A stretch of 64,000 nucleotides of DNA from Verrucomicrobiota bacterium (GCA_014860005.1 JACZKP010000071.1:1-64000), one strand, 5' to 3'. Numbered from the stretch's first letter, positions 43,320 to 56,720 are shown. The notes: a model not told the origin generated them from the sequence alone. A program made the numbers and translations.

Positions 43320-44987
43320 TCAGTCCTGCTTGGCTTCGTCCGCGGCGTCGAAGGCGTGTTGCAGCGCCACGAGGTCCTCGCCTGGCTTCAACGCATCGAG
43401 CACAGCCTGTTCGGCCTTGAGTTGTTCCTGCGAGTAGTTCGCCGCCTTGATGGACAGTCCGATGCGCCGGTCACTTCTGTCAATCTTGATGACGCGCGCG
43501 GTGACTTCCTGGCCCACCTTGAGCACGTTCTTGATCTTGTCCACGCGCTCTTCGCTGACCTGCGAGATGTGAACCAGACCGTCAATATCGTGCTGCAGGC
43601 CGATAAATGCGCCGAAACTGGCAAGCTTCGTGACATTGCCGGTGACGAGGTCGCCGACCTTGTAGTAATGGTCAATGTTCTCCCAGGGGTCTTGCGAGAG
43701 TTGTTTGACGCCAACGGCGATACGCTGGTTGGCCTTGTCCACTTCGAGGACGACGGCTTCGACTTCGTCGCCTTTCTTCAGCACCTCGCTGGGGTGATTG
43801 ATCTTGCGCGTCCAGGAGATGTCGGACACGTGGATCATGCCATCCAAGCCTTCCTCCAACTCGATAAACGCGCCGTAGCTGGTGAGGTTGCGAATCTTGC
43901 CTTTGACGTGGGTGCCGGGAGCGTATTTCTGCTCGGCGTTGTCCCACGGATTGGCCTCAAGTTGACGTATGCCCAGGCTGATCTTCTGTTCATCGCGGTT
44001 GATGCCGAGCACCACGGCCTCGATTTCTTGGTCCGGCTTGAGCACATCACTGGGTTTGGCCACGCGCTTGGTCCAGGAGAGTTCGGTGACATGCACCAGG
44101 CCCTCGACTCCGGGTTCGAGTTCCACAAACGCACCGTAAGGCACGAGGTTGACGACCTTGCCTTTGACCTTTGCGCCCACCGGGAACTTGGTTTCGATGG
44201 TGCTCCACGGATTGGTCATCTTCTGCTTCAAGCCGAGACTGACGCGCTCCTTCTCCTTGTTGACATCGAGCACAACCACGTCGAGGTCCTGGCCTACTTT
44301 GAGGAGTTCGGATGGATGGCCGATGCGGCCCCAACTCATGTCCGTGATATGCAGCAAGCCGTCAATGCCGTTGAGATCAATGAACGCGCCGAAATCGGTG
44401 ATGTTCTTGACCGTGCCTTTGCGGATGTCGCCGGGCACCATGTCGGTGAGGAGCTTCTGGCGGCGTTCGGTGCGTTCCTGTTCGATGAGTTCGCGCCGGG
44501 AGAGAACGATGTTCTGCCGCTCCTGGTTGATCTTGACGACCTTGAAATCGTAGGTGTTGCCCACGTATTGGGCGAGATTCTTGGGGGTAATGATGTCAAT
44601 CTGGGAAGCGGGCAAAAACGCCTCGACGCCGATGTGAACGATCAGGCCGCCCTTGACGATGGATTTGACCTTGCCGCTGATCGTGCCGCCCTCGTTGCAA
44701 ATGGTGAGAATCTTCTCCCAATTCTGTTTGAACTCGGCCTTCTCCTTGGACAAGACCACCATGCCTTCCTTGTCCTCGAGCCGTTCGATCAACACGTCCA
44801 CTTCATCGCCGACTTTGACGAGTTTGATGTCTTCAAATTCGCCGCCGGAAATGACGCCTTCACTCTTGTAACCGATGTCCACCAGGACTTCCTTGGGGCG
44901 GACTTCAATGACTTTACCTGTGACAATTTCCCCGGCGGCAAAGCGGATGGCACTGCTTTGCTTCAGGGCTTCTTCCATCGTGAGCAT
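43320..44987 (-). CDS. rpsA: 30S ribosomal protein S1
   Basis: A 555-residue protein with six S1 RNA-binding domains in tandem, the bacterial S1 layout. S1 binds mRNA and helps load it on the 30S subunit. Typical phrases repeat along the chain: GEIVTGKVIEVRPKEVLVDI, GTVKNITDFGAFIDLNGIDGLLHITDMSW, GKVVNLVPYGAFVELEPG, GKIRNLTSYGAFIELEEG and GNVTKLASFGAFIGL. I chose the ATG at 44987 (MLTMEEAL); an inner ATG nine bases later is possible. A hairpin terminator follows the stop. Confidence 0.95.
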   Translation of the reverse strand: MLTMEEALKQSSAIRFAAGEIVTGKVIEVRPKEVLVDIGYKSEGVISGGEFEDIKLVKVGDEVDVLIERLEDKEGMVVLSKEKAEFKQNWEKILTICNEGGTISGKVKSIVKGGLIVHIGVEAFLPASQIDIITPKNLAQYVGNTYDFKVVKINQERQNIVLSRRELIEQERTERRQKLLTDMVPGDIRKGTVKNITDFGAFIDLNGIDGLLHITDMSWGRIGHPSELLKVGQDLDVVVLDVNKEKERVSLGLKQKMTNPWSTIETKFPVGAKVKGKVVNLVPYGAFVELEPGVEGLVHVTELSWTKRVAKPSDVLKPDQEIEAVVLGINRDEQKISLGIRQLEANPWDNAEQKYAPGTHVKGKIRNLTSYGAFIELEEGLDGMIHVSDISWTRKINHPSEVLKKGDEVEAVVLEVDKANQRIAVGVKQLSQDPWENIDHYYKVGDLVTGNVTKLASFGAFIGLQHDIDGLVHISQVSEERVDKIKNVLKVGQEVTARVIKIDRSDRRIGLSIKAANYSQEQLKAEQAVLDALKPGEDLVALQHAFDAADEAKQD

Positions 44988-45480
44988 AATGATGACTGCT
45001 GCTTTCTCTGACTGCGGGAGGCTAGGTCGTCCCGCGGGGGCGGGACAGCGAAGACTCCATTGCCTAACGGACCAGACGTTGCGGTGGCAACGGAGGTTGA
45101 CCCCGAAGATTTTCGGGATGGTTAGGTTGTTTGTTGACTGTCGTTTCTCAGCCTTAACGAACCACCGCACACGCGGCGTTCAGGCGGGGCAGAACATAGA
45201 ATGCTCGGCGTGGAAGGCAAGGGAAAACTCCTCACCGTTCGGGCCGCACAAATTCCCTGGCTGCAAATGCTGCAGTGAAGGTCCGGCCGCTCGCGTGTGG
45301 CAGGCGGATGGAGGACGACCGTTGACGACCGTCATGCAGAGCGCAGACCTTTGGCTGCCAACTGTTTGATGGCATTCGAAATGCGCCTCGACAATCTCAG
45401 ATGAGCTTCAGGCGAATGGCGACCTTTCCGGCAACCGAGGGATTACCCCGCCAAGGCGCGACCGGTAGAAAGCACTGGGA
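44988..45480. other. Region between rpsA and the CoA-transferase gene
   Basis: These 493 bases contain the rpsA promoter region on the minus strand and the 3' flank of the CoA-transferase gene. A GTCGTCCCGCGGGGGCGGGAC hairpin lies at about 45027-45047. I see no convincing gene. Confidence 0.5.
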
Positions 45481-47358
45481 TTACTCAAAATCCATCTCGA
45501 AACTGATCACGCCCGTGCCCACCTTGCTCTTGACCTTGGTGTTGGATTTGTTGATGACGGCCTGCATCGCTTTGTTGTCCACGAGCACCTCGGCCGTGAA
45601 GCCGCGGATGCCGTTGCGCCGCGCAATGCGCATGAGATGCCTGAGCAGGAACGTGCCGATACCTTTATTCTGCCACTTGTCCGACACGACAAACGCCACT
45701 TCCGCCAGGTTGGTCTTGGGATCGAGATAATAACTGCCGATGGCCATGATCTCCTCGCCCGAGGCTTCGGGCAGCGTGCCGACAATAGTCACGTCATTGC
45801 GATGGTCAATATAGACGAAGTCCTGAATCTGTCGGCGCGGCACGATCTTCTGGTAGCCCATGAAGCGATAATAAATGGTCGCTTCGGACAGTTTGTAGAA
45901 CAGGTCGCGCATCCGCGGTTCGTCGGTCGGATGAATGGGGCGAAAGTTGAGCAGCGTGCCGTCGTTGACCAGATAGGTCGTGCGCAGTTCTTTCGGGCCC
46001 ACCACGATTTTGCCTTCCTTGTCCGCGAGTTCGGCGGAGAGGTAGCGGGCTTCGATGGCTTCGCGCAGGAGGTCGGCGCGGAATTTCGGGTGCGCGATGC
46101 TGATGAGCGCCAGTGCGCGTTCGGCCACGCTCTTGCCGTGCAGATACGCCGCGCCGTATTCGGTGACGATGTAGTGAACGTCCGCCCGCGTGGTCACCAC
46201 TCCCGCGCCCGGCGCGAGCCGTGTGACGATGCGCGACACCGCGCCGCCCTTGGCGGTGGAGGGCAGGGCGATGATGGCTTTGCCGTCCTTGGCGTGCGCC
46301 GCGCCGCGGTTGAAATCCACCGCGCCGCCCACGCCGGAATAAAATTTGTCGCCGATGGAATCGGAACACACCTGACCGGTAAGATCAATTTCCAGCGCCG
46401 TATTGATGGCCGTCATCTTGTGCTGCTGGCTGATGACGTTCGGGTCGTTGACGTATTCGGTCGGGCGGAAGGAGAACAACGGATTGTTGTGAACGTAATC
46501 GTAGAGCTTCTTGGTGCCGAGACAGAAGCTGGCCACGACCTTGCCGCGGTCCAGGGTTTTGCGCGCGCCCGTGACCACGCCTTCCTCGATCAGTGGAATG
46601 ATGTCGTCGGTGACCATCTCGGTGTGGATGCCGAGGTCTTTCTTGTGCGTCAGGAAGCCGAGCAGCGAGTGGGGAATCTTGCCGATGCCCAGTTCCAACG
46701 TGGCGCCGTCGTCCACCAGCGCGGCGACATATTCGGCAATCTGGCGGGTCACATCCGTGACTTCGGCGGGCGGCACTTCGAGAATTTCCTCGTCGCTCGG
46801 CACGAGGATGTCAATTTCCAGTGCGTCAATCAGCGTGTCCCCGTGGGTGCGCGGCATGTTTGGGTTTACCTGCGCGATGACAAGTGAGGCGTTGTCGGCG
46901 GCGCTTTTCACGATGTCCACGGACACGCCGAGGCTGCACATGCCGTTCTTATCCGGCGGGGAAACCTGGATCAGCGCCACGTCGAGCGGAAGACGGCCCG
47001 AGTTGAACAGCCGCGGAATGTCGGAGAGAAAAATTGGCGTGTAATCACCCAGGCCCTCCTGAATGATGCCGCGCACGTTCTCGGCAATGAAAAAGCTGTT
47101 CACGCGGAAATACTGAGCCAGTTCGCGGTGCGCGTACGGCGCTTCGCCGAATGTCAGCAGGTGGACGATTTCCGTGTCGGGGAGGTCGAACGCGCGCTGG
47201 GCCAGGGCGTGGACAAGTTGCAGCGGCTCGCCGCAGCCCGTGCCGATGAAGACACGCTGTCCGGGCCGGATGCGTTTGACCGCAGCCTCTGCCGTGAGGA
47301 TTTCGGACTGGTAGTTCTGCTGCCAGTCGGGATCGAAAGTGGGTTTTGTTTTACTCAT
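45481..47358 (-). CDS. Acetyl-CoA hydrolase/transferase fused to a GNAT domain
   Basis: A 625-residue fusion. Residues about 1-440 are a class I CoA-transferase/acetyl-CoA hydrolase: FIGTGCGEPLQLVHAL, QVSPPDKNGMCSLG, GIGKIPHSLLG, and the catalytic Glu motif VTEYGAAYLHGKS. Residues about 470-625 are a GNAT acetyltransferase (IHPTDEPRMRDLFYKLSEAT, VSDKWQNKGIGTFLLRHLM with the acetyl-CoA P-loop). The enzyme may swap CoA between acetate and other acids, while the GNAT part may acetylate a protein, possibly itself or its partner. It overlaps the upstream ADP-forming synthetase gene by eight bases. The start is the ATG at 47358 with GGTGG upstream. Confidence 0.88.
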   Translation of the reverse strand: MSKTKPTFDPDWQQNYQSEILTAEAAVKRIRPGQRVFIGTGCGEPLQLVHALAQRAFDLPDTEIVHLLTFGEAPYAHRELAQYFRVNSFFIAENVRGIIQEGLGDYTPIFLSDIPRLFNSGRLPLDVALIQVSPPDKNGMCSLGVSVDIVKSAADNASLVIAQVNPNMPRTHGDTLIDALEIDILVPSDEEILEVPPAEVTDVTRQIAEYVAALVDDGATLELGIGKIPHSLLGFLTHKKDLGIHTEMVTDDIIPLIEEGVVTGARKTLDRGKVVASFCLGTKKLYDYVHNNPLFSFRPTEYVNDPNVISQQHKMTAINTALEIDLTGQVCSDSIGDKFYSGVGGAVDFNRGAAHAKDGKAIIALPSTAKGGAVSRIVTRLAPGAGVVTTRADVHYIVTEYGAAYLHGKSVAERALALISIAHPKFRADLLREAIEARYLSAELADKEGKIVVGPKELRTTYLVNDGTLLNFRPIHPTDEPRMRDLFYKLSEATIYYRFMGYQKIVPRRQIQDFVYIDHRNDVTIVGTLPEASGEEIMAIGSYYLDPKTNLAEVAFVVSDKWQNKGIGTFLLRHLMRIARRNGIRGFTAEVLVDNKAMQAVINKSNTKVKSKVGTGVISFEMDFE

Positions 47359-49459
47359 GTTGGTCACCACCGCTTGAAAGAGTCATCCGCGCGTCAGCCA
47401 CGTACGGCTCGGTCCCGACCGGGCCGACGATGAACGGATTGATGTCAAGTTCCGTGATCTCCGGGTAATCGGTCGCCAACTGGCTGATGCGTTGCAGCGC
47501 GCCGGCAATGGCTTCCAGATCCACCGGTGCCTGGCCGCGGGCGCCCTGAAGCAGCGCGTAGGAGCGCGTGCCCTTCAACATCTGCATTGCCTCTTCCGCG
47601 GTGATGGGCGCGAGATGGAAGGTCACGTCCTTCATCACCTCTACGAAAATGCCGCCCAGACCGAACATCAACATGGGGCCGAATTGCGGGTCGCGCGTCA
47701 TGCCCAGAATCACCTCGCGTCCGCGATGACCCATTTTTTCGACGAACACCCCGCGCAAATTGGCGTTGGGCGCGCGGCGGTGGATGCGCAGCATCATCAA
47801 GTCAAACGCATCGCGCACCTGCTCGGCGTTGGCGAGATTGATGCGCACGCCGCCGAAGTCGGATTTGTGGATGATGTCGGGCGAGGAAATCTTGAGCACC
47901 ACCGGATAGCCGATGCGCTCGGCGATGTCCACGGCCTCGTCGGCGGTGCGGGCAATGTAGCCGTCGAGGATGTTGAATTCGTAGGCGCGCAGGATTTCTT
48001 TGGCATCCACTTCGCCAATCTGCGGCTGGCTGCTGCGCACGTGCATCTGCAACACGCGGTCCACGCGCCGGCGGTTGACGGGGAAGCGCGTGACAATGCG
48101 CGGCGGCCGACGGCGCCAGGCGGCGTAATCGCACATGGCGCGCAACGAATCCATCGCGCGCTCGGGCGACGGATAATTCGGAATGCCGGCGGCCATGAGC
48201 TTTTCTTTGGCCCCTTCGACTGCTTCGCCGCCCATAAACGTGGTGAGCAGCGGTTTCTTTTTGTTGTGGGTGGCGGCGAGCATTTCAGCCAGGCGCAGCG
48301 GCTGGGTCATGTTCTGCGGCGTGACCACCACCACAATGGCATCCACGTCGTCGTCATCCTGAAGCACTTGCAGGGAATTGATGTAAAGCTCCGGAGCGGC
48401 GTCGCCGATCACATCCACGGGATTGCCGACCGAAGCGGCGGCGGGCAGCAGGGGGCGGAGTTTGGCCTTGGTGGCGTCGCTGGGCGTCATCATTTTCAAA
48501 CCCAGCGTTTCCGCGGCATCAGCGGCCATGATACCCGGGCCGCCGGCGTTGGTGATGACGGCCACGCGTTTGCCACGCGGCAGTGGTTGCGCGGCGAACG
48601 CCTGGGCGTAATCGAACAAGGCTTCAAAGTTCTCCGCCCGGATGACGCCCGCGCGCTTGAACGCCGCGCCATAGGCGATGTCCGCGCCGGCCAGACTCCC
48701 GGTGTGCGAGGAGGCGGCTTTCGCACCGGCCTGCGTAATGCCTACTTTCAGGATGACCACCGGCTTGACGGCGGCGGCTTCCTCGGCGATGCGCAAAAAC
48801 TTGTTACCATCCTTGATATTTTCGAGGTAGCTGGCGATGACGGCGGTTTCCTTGTCCTCGGCGAGCGCCTGGAGAAAATCCGCTTCGTTGAGATCGGCCT
48901 TGTTGCCGATGCTGATGACTTTGCCCAAACCGAGCTTCTGTTGCGTGGCCCAATCCAAAATCGCCACGCACAACGCGCCGGATTGCGAGATCACCGAAAT
49001 TCGCCCCGGCTGCGGCATCGCAGGCGCGAACGTCGCGTTCATCCGATGATGCGTGTTGAGAATGCCCAGGCAGTTCGGACCCATGAGCCGCACGTCCTGC
49101 GACCGGCATAATTCCACCAGCTCCTGCTCCAACGCCGCGCCATCCGCGCCCACTTCCTTAAAGCCGGCGGTGATGATCGTGACCACCTTGGCCCCGGCAT
49201 CAATGCAACTTTGAACGGCATCCTTGACGAATTTGGGCGGCACGACAATGACGCCGAGGTCCACCTGGCCACTGAATTCATTCAGGGCGCGGTAACATTT
49301 GAGGCCGAGCACTTCCGCGGCTTCGGGATTCACCGGGACGATGTTGCCGGCGAAACCGCTGGCGATCAGATTGGCGACGACGGCGTGGCCGACTTTGGCG
49401 GGATTGCGGGACGCGCCCAATACGGCCACGGTCTGAGGATAAATCAGTGATTCGAGCAT
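47351..49459 (-). CDS. ADP-forming acetyl-CoA synthetase, alpha-beta fusion
   Basis: A 702-residue enzyme making acetate and ATP from acetyl-CoA, ADP and phosphate (acetate:CoA ligase, ADP-forming). The alpha part starts with a CoA-binding Rossmann domain (VAVLGASRNPAKVGHAV), then LMGPNCLGILN and the phospho-His loop SSHTGSLAGADIAYGAAFKRAG. The beta part, from about residue 480, is an ATP-grasp domain (YPVVLKISSPDIIHKSDFGGVRINL). Archaea and some anaerobic bacteria use this enzyme for substrate-level ATP. It is divergent from the pyruvate:ferredoxin oxidoreductase gene, the likely source of its acetyl-CoA. Related proteins act as protein acetyltransferases when fused to GNAT; here the GNAT is on the neighbouring gene. 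Confidence 0.92.
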   Translation of the reverse strand: MLESLIYPQTVAVLGASRNPAKVGHAVVANLIASGFAGNIVPVNPEAAEVLGLKCYRALNEFSGQVDLGVIVVPPKFVKDAVQSCIDAGAKVVTIITAGFKEVGADGAALEQELVELCRSQDVRLMGPNCLGILNTHHRMNATFAPAMPQPGRISVISQSGALCVAILDWATQQKLGLGKVISIGNKADLNEADFLQALAEDKETAVIASYLENIKDGNKFLRIAEEAAAVKPVVILKVGITQAGAKAASSHTGSLAGADIAYGAAFKRAGVIRAENFEALFDYAQAFAAQPLPRGKRVAVITNAGGPGIMAADAAETLGLKMMTPSDATKAKLRPLLPAAASVGNPVDVIGDAAPELYINSLQVLQDDDDVDAIVVVVTPQNMTQPLRLAEMLAATHNKKKPLLTTFMGGEAVEGAKEKLMAAGIPNYPSPERAMDSLRAMCDYAAWRRRPPRIVTRFPVNRRRVDRVLQMHVRSSQPQIGEVDAKEILRAYEFNILDGYIARTADEAVDIAERIGYPVVLKISSPDIIHKSDFGGVRINLANAEQVRDAFDLMMLRIHRRAPNANLRGVFVEKMGHRGREVILGMTRDPQFGPMLMFGLGGIFVEVMKDVTFHLAPITAEEAMQMLKGTRSYALLQGARGQAPVDLEAIAGALQRISQLATDYPEITELDINPFIVGPVGTEPYVADARMTLSSGGDQHE

Positions 49460-49926
49460 AGACTCTTCTGCTGCAAAATACCTTGGACCGGCGATCTTTG
49501 CTCACCAACGGTTGGCAAGCCCTTTACGTATTTTGTTGAAACGGGACAAGCCCGTGCGCAAAGCCCGCCTGGTCGCCTGACCGGGGGAGATTACCCGAGG
49601 CAACGGCAAACACCAGCATTCCGGTCCAAAAATTTCACACTGATGGAATTGTTCATTGGCTGCCATCCGCTTCCTCACGTTGGCGGCTGGAGAACTGTGC
49701 CGTCTCCAGTTTGGCGTCTGATCGCTCCATGTTTGTGTGGGGTGCGTATTGGACTTTCAGCAGCATCGCAAAATATGCACAGCAATGGGCAAGCGATGTG
49801 GAGCAAGCAGACGGGAAAACGCGAATTCTAAACTCGTCCGGGCGTTGATGCACTGCGGTGGCGTTTTTATCGCGACGGCAGACTTAGACGGGAACCCGAC
49901 GGTCACTTTCGTTTCTGGAGAATCGC
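49460..49926. promoter_or_regulatory. Divergent promoter region between the acetate and pyruvate operons
   Basis: These 467 bases separate two divergent operons that share a pathway, so regulation from here is likely. I could not identify a clear operator. TTCTGGAGAA just before the nifJ ATG provides a GGAG ribosome binding site. No gene is supported. Confidence 0.5.
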
Positions 49927-53547
<3,621 letters not shown>

Positions 53548-53575
53548 CCCCAACCCTCAACGTGAAAGAATCGTC

Positions 53576-54586
53576 ATGGACCTGAGCACTACTTATCTGG
53601 GATTGAAACTGCGTTCGCCGCTGGTGCCGTCTGCCGCGGCGCCGCTTTCGGACGACATCGCCAACATTAAACTCATGGAAGACGCCGGAGCGCCAGCCGT
53701 CGTGTTGTATTCGTTGTTCGAGGAGCAACTGCGCCTGGAGCGACGCGAATTGCATCATCACCTCACGCAGGGCACGGAGAGCTTTCCCGAAGCGCTGTCG
53801 TATTTTCCCGAACCGGTGGAATTCAACATTGGCCCGGAGCAATACCTGAAGCACATCGCCAAGGCCAAGGCGGCGGTGAACATTCCCATCATTGCCAGCC
53901 TCAATGGCTCGACTCCCGGCGGCTGGACGGATTATGCCCGGAAAATCCAGCAGGCCGGCGCGGACGCCCTGGAACTGAACATCTACAGCATCCCGACCGG
54001 ACTGGAAACCACGGCGGCACAAATCGAAAGCGAATACGTCCAAATCGTCAAAGCGGTGAAATCCGCGATCACGATCCCCGTGGCCGTGAAACTCAGCCCG
54101 TTCTTCACCAACTTCGCGAATGTGGCCAAACGCTTGGTGGACGTGGGCGCAGATGGCCTCGTGCTCTTCAACCGGTTCTACCAACCGGACATTGATCTTG
54201 AAGCCCTCGAAGTGACGCCGAACGTGTTGTTCAGCACGCCGATGGCGATGCGGCTGCCGTTGCGCTGGGTGGCCATTCTGCATGGCCGTGTGAAATGCAG
54301 CATCGCCGCCACCAGTGGCATCCACCGCGCTTCCGATGTCGTGAAGATGCTGATGGTGGGCGCGGACGTCACGGAACTGTGCTCGGTGTTGATGCGCCAC
54401 GGCATCAAGCAGATTTCCACGATCGAACACGAGTTGAGCGCGTGGCTGGAGAAGCATGAATACGAATCACTCGAGCAACTCAAAGGCAGCCTGAGCCAGA
54501 AGAACTGCGAAGATCCGAGTGCCTATGAACGCGCTCAGTACATGCGCGCGATTTCGACCTACCCATTTCCAGTGGGCAAGTCTTAG
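53576..54586 (+). CDS. Dihydroorotate dehydrogenase-like FMN protein
   Basis: A 336-residue TIM-barrel flavoprotein. Family features: STTYLGLKLRSPLVPSAAAPL at the start, GADALELNIYSIP, IPVAVKLSPFFTNFANVAKRL and GADGLVLFNRFYQPDID. It resembles dihydroorotate and dihydropyrimidine dehydrogenases, but proteins of this subgroup are often found directly after NifJ genes and are annotated only as DHOD-like. The close spacing here supports co-expression with pyruvate oxidation. Whether it makes orotate or serves a redox role with ferredoxin is unknown. Confidence 0.88.
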   Translation: MDLSTTYLGLKLRSPLVPSAAAPLSDDIANIKLMEDAGAPAVVLYSLFEEQLRLERRELHHHLTQGTESFPEALSYFPEPVEFNIGPEQYLKHIAKAKAAVNIPIIASLNGSTPGGWTDYARKIQQAGADALELNIYSIPTGLETTAAQIESEYVQIVKAVKSAITIPVAVKLSPFFTNFANVAKRLVDVGADGLVLFNRFYQPDIDLEALEVTPNVLFSTPMAMRLPLRWVAILHGRVKCSIAATSGIHRASDVVKMLMVGADVTELCSVLMRHGIKQISTIEHELSAWLEKHEYESLEQLKGSLSQKNCEDPSAYERAQYMRAISTYPFPVGKS

Positions 54587-54713
54587 GCCGACGAGCGAGC
54601 CGCTTTTTCATTGGCCAGACGAGTTCGGCGTTCGCTGGCTGGCGCACTGTTAGTCTGGCTTCCTTGCGGCGGTGCTGCCGACAGCCCGGTGGGCTGGCAA
54701 TGAACGGCAAAGA

Positions 54714-54747
54714 AAGAAACCCGGCTGCCGAAGCAACCGGGTTTCTT
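54714..54747. terminator. Bidirectional terminator hairpin after the nifJ operon
   Basis: AAGAAACCCGG pairs exactly with CCGGGTTTCTT around a short loop. The A-rich left flank and T-rich right flank let it serve both the plus-strand operon and the convergent radical SAM gene. Confidence 0.8.
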
Positions 54748-54774
54748 CCAACACAGAGGACCAACCAACAGGAA

Positions 54775-55713
54775 CTAAAAAACCTCCGCCTTCAGGCCCG
54801 TAATCTGCCGCACGGTTTGCGCGATGCGGGAAAGACACTTGAGGGGCAGATGGCTGAACTCGGACCGCGTGGTGGGCCGGGTGGCGGAGTAAATTTGAAC
54901 CAGCGAAATCTGCGCGCCAGCCTTCTTGAGTTCCAGCAAGCGGCGGGCGTATTGGTCAATTTCCTCCAGCGGCGGTTCCTCACCGTGAATCGCCGGGAAG
55001 AGGCTTTGGATTACTACCGGCCGTTCCCGCGCGGTGAGCAGAATGTTCGACAGGATTTTCGGAAGCGAAACCTCGCCTTTGTTCACGCGGTTCAGGTACA
55101 ACTGCGTTCCGCCATCCAGCTTGGCCCACACTTCGTCCAGCTTGGTAAAATGTTTCAAGGCTTCCTGCACCTCCGGGCGGTCCAGGCCCATGGAGTTGGT
55201 GATGAGCACCAGTTTGAAGAAGGACGCGTGGGTCAGCGCGCGAACGTGGATGATCTCCTGCAACGCTTCGTCGAAATTGGGAGCGAGGGTCGGTTCGCCG
55301 TCACCACTCAACGCCACATGACGCAATTGGAGCAAATCGTCCGGCATGGCCCGATACCAGGGCCGTTCGCGCAATCGGCCCGAGCGGGCAAACTCCAGCG
55401 TCGTCGTCAGTTCTCCGGCCATGGCGTCCACGTCCAGCACCGTTTCGCGTGCTGGCGCCGTGCGGTTGACCTCGCAATAGATGCAGTCAAAGTTGCATTG
55501 CTTGTCGGGGTTCATGTTCACCCCGATGGACAGTCCGCGGGCGCGGGGCGAGACGACCAGATAGACAAAGCGGTTCTCCAAAAAATCACGCGGGCTGCCG
55601 AACGCCGTTTCGTGAGCGTTCCCCTCGCGCGTCGCGGCGGACTTCTTCCGTTCCGCGGGAGGAATCATCTCTGAGGTCTTGTCAGTGACTTCTATCACAA
55701 TTAGCATGTTCAC
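54775..55713 (-). CDS. Radical SAM protein
   Basis: A 312-residue radical SAM protein with CNFDCIYCEV (Cys73, Cys77, Cys80). Further features are the preceding NMNPDKQ, the following VALSGDGEPTLAP and SLFPAIHGEEPP. This pattern is that of the radical SAM proteins related to COG0731/COG1856-like Fe-S oxidoreductases (wyosine-type relatives). No substrate is known. It is convergent with the PFOR operon and divergent from the Crp/Fnr gene. An inner ATG seven bases in is an alternative start. Confidence 0.82.
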   Translation of the reverse strand: MNMLIVIEVTDKTSEMIPPAERKKSAATREGNAHETAFGSPRDFLENRFVYLVVSPRARGLSIGVNMNPDKQCNFDCIYCEVNRTAPARETVLDVDAMAGELTTTLEFARSGRLRERPWYRAMPDDLLQLRHVALSGDGEPTLAPNFDEALQEIIHVRALTHASFFKLVLITNSMGLDRPEVQEALKHFTKLDEVWAKLDGGTQLYLNRVNKGEVSLPKILSNILLTARERPVVIQSLFPAIHGEEPPLEEIDQYARRLLELKKAGAQISLVQIYSATRPTTRSEFSHLPLKCLSRIAQTVRQITGLKAEVF

Positions 55714-55870
55714 GTTAAGCAGGCGGGGCTTATTGCTCTACACCCGGCTTGTCAAAAATTGGACATTTTTTGCAGGAATCGGGCCAGTGCAAGGAAAGGG
55801 CAGAGCAGAGCGTGCGGGCGCGGATTGCATCGTGCGCGGAATCCAGTAAACCAGCAAAAACCTAAAAACC

Positions 55871-56584
55871 ATGTCACTCGCGGAATTCAAACAAGCGGCG
55901 ATTGCCAACACGTTGCGCGGTTGCCAGCTTTTCGTCGGGCTGTCGCCGGCAGACTTGAACGCCATTGCCGAAATCACCGTCGTAAAATCGCTCGACAAGG
56001 GCGACTACCTGTTTCGCGAGGGCGACTCGGCGCACGGATTTTACATCGTGCAGAAAGGCGCGATCAACGTCCATCGCGTCAGCGCCGCGGGCAAGGAGCA
56101 GGTGATTCACATCTTCCGCGCGGGCGAATCGTTTGCGGAAGCCACCCTTGCCACCATGATCGGTTATCCGGCGGATGCGCGGGCGGTGGAATCGTCGCAG
56201 GTGTTGCTGGTGCAGAAGAGCGGCTTTCTCGGCTTGCTCAAGCGTCAGCCGGAACTCGCGCTCCGGATGCTCGGTTCGATGAGCATGCACCTGCGCGTGT
56301 TGGTGGGCCAACTGGAAGACATGACGCTCAAGGACGTGGAAACGCGCCTCGCCAACTGGCTCGTCAAACGCTGTCCCGATCCGAACAGCACGAAGCCGAC
56401 CTCCATCGAACTGCGCACCACCAAGCGCGTGCTTGCCGCCGAACTCGGTACGGTGAGCGAAACGTTTTCGCGCACGCTCGCCAAGTTCCGGGAGCAGCAA
56501 CTGATTCAGGTCAAGGGCAAGACCTTGACGGTGTTATCGCCGGCGCGACTCAAGGCGTTGTTGCGCCAGAACCTCGGCGAGTGA
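55871..56584 (+). CDS. Crp/Fnr-family transcription regulator
   Basis: A 237-residue regulator. The cyclic-nucleotide-type sensor domain spans about 15-135 (LFVGLSPADLNAIAEI, GDYLFREGDSAHGFYIVQKG, VIHIFRAGESFAEATL). A long dimer helix is followed by a winged helix. The recognition helix reads AELGTVSETFSRTLAKF, keeping Glu-x-x-Ser-Arg as in FNR, which reads TTGAT half sites. The N-terminal Cys cluster of oxygen-sensing FNR is missing (one Cys only), so it may sense NO or haem like Dnr, or another signal. An exact TTGAT-N4-ATCAA box lies downstream, before the NxrC-like gene. Confidence 0.9.
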   Translation: MSLAEFKQAAIANTLRGCQLFVGLSPADLNAIAEITVVKSLDKGDYLFREGDSAHGFYIVQKGAINVHRVSAAGKEQVIHIFRAGESFAEATLATMIGYPADARAVESSQVLLVQKSGFLGLLKRQPELALRMLGSMSMHLRVLVGQLEDMTLKDVETRLANWLVKRCPDPNSTKPTSIELRTTKRVLAAELGTVSETFSRTLAKFREQQLIQVKGKTLTVLSPARLKALLRQNLGE

Positions 56585-56720
56585 CTCGTTCGCCAGCCTG
56601 CCGTCGGCTGCGCGGCGGAGGTTTGCGCGGCGTTGCTTTTCCCTTGTTACCGCGGGCTTGCGCCCGCCTTCCCCGGCGCATTGCGTCAGCTGATCCCGTC
56701 CCGCGCTATCTGAAACTGAA

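Noticed and set aside
43356..45011. Long plus-strand open frame opposite rpsA
   Set aside because: It mirrors S1 repeats and is Asp/His/Phe-rich; the minus strand has six S1 domains.
54664..55674. Plus-strand open frame opposite the radical SAM gene
   Set aside because: The minus strand has CNFDCIYC and a complete fold; the plus frame is a shadow and spans the terminator.
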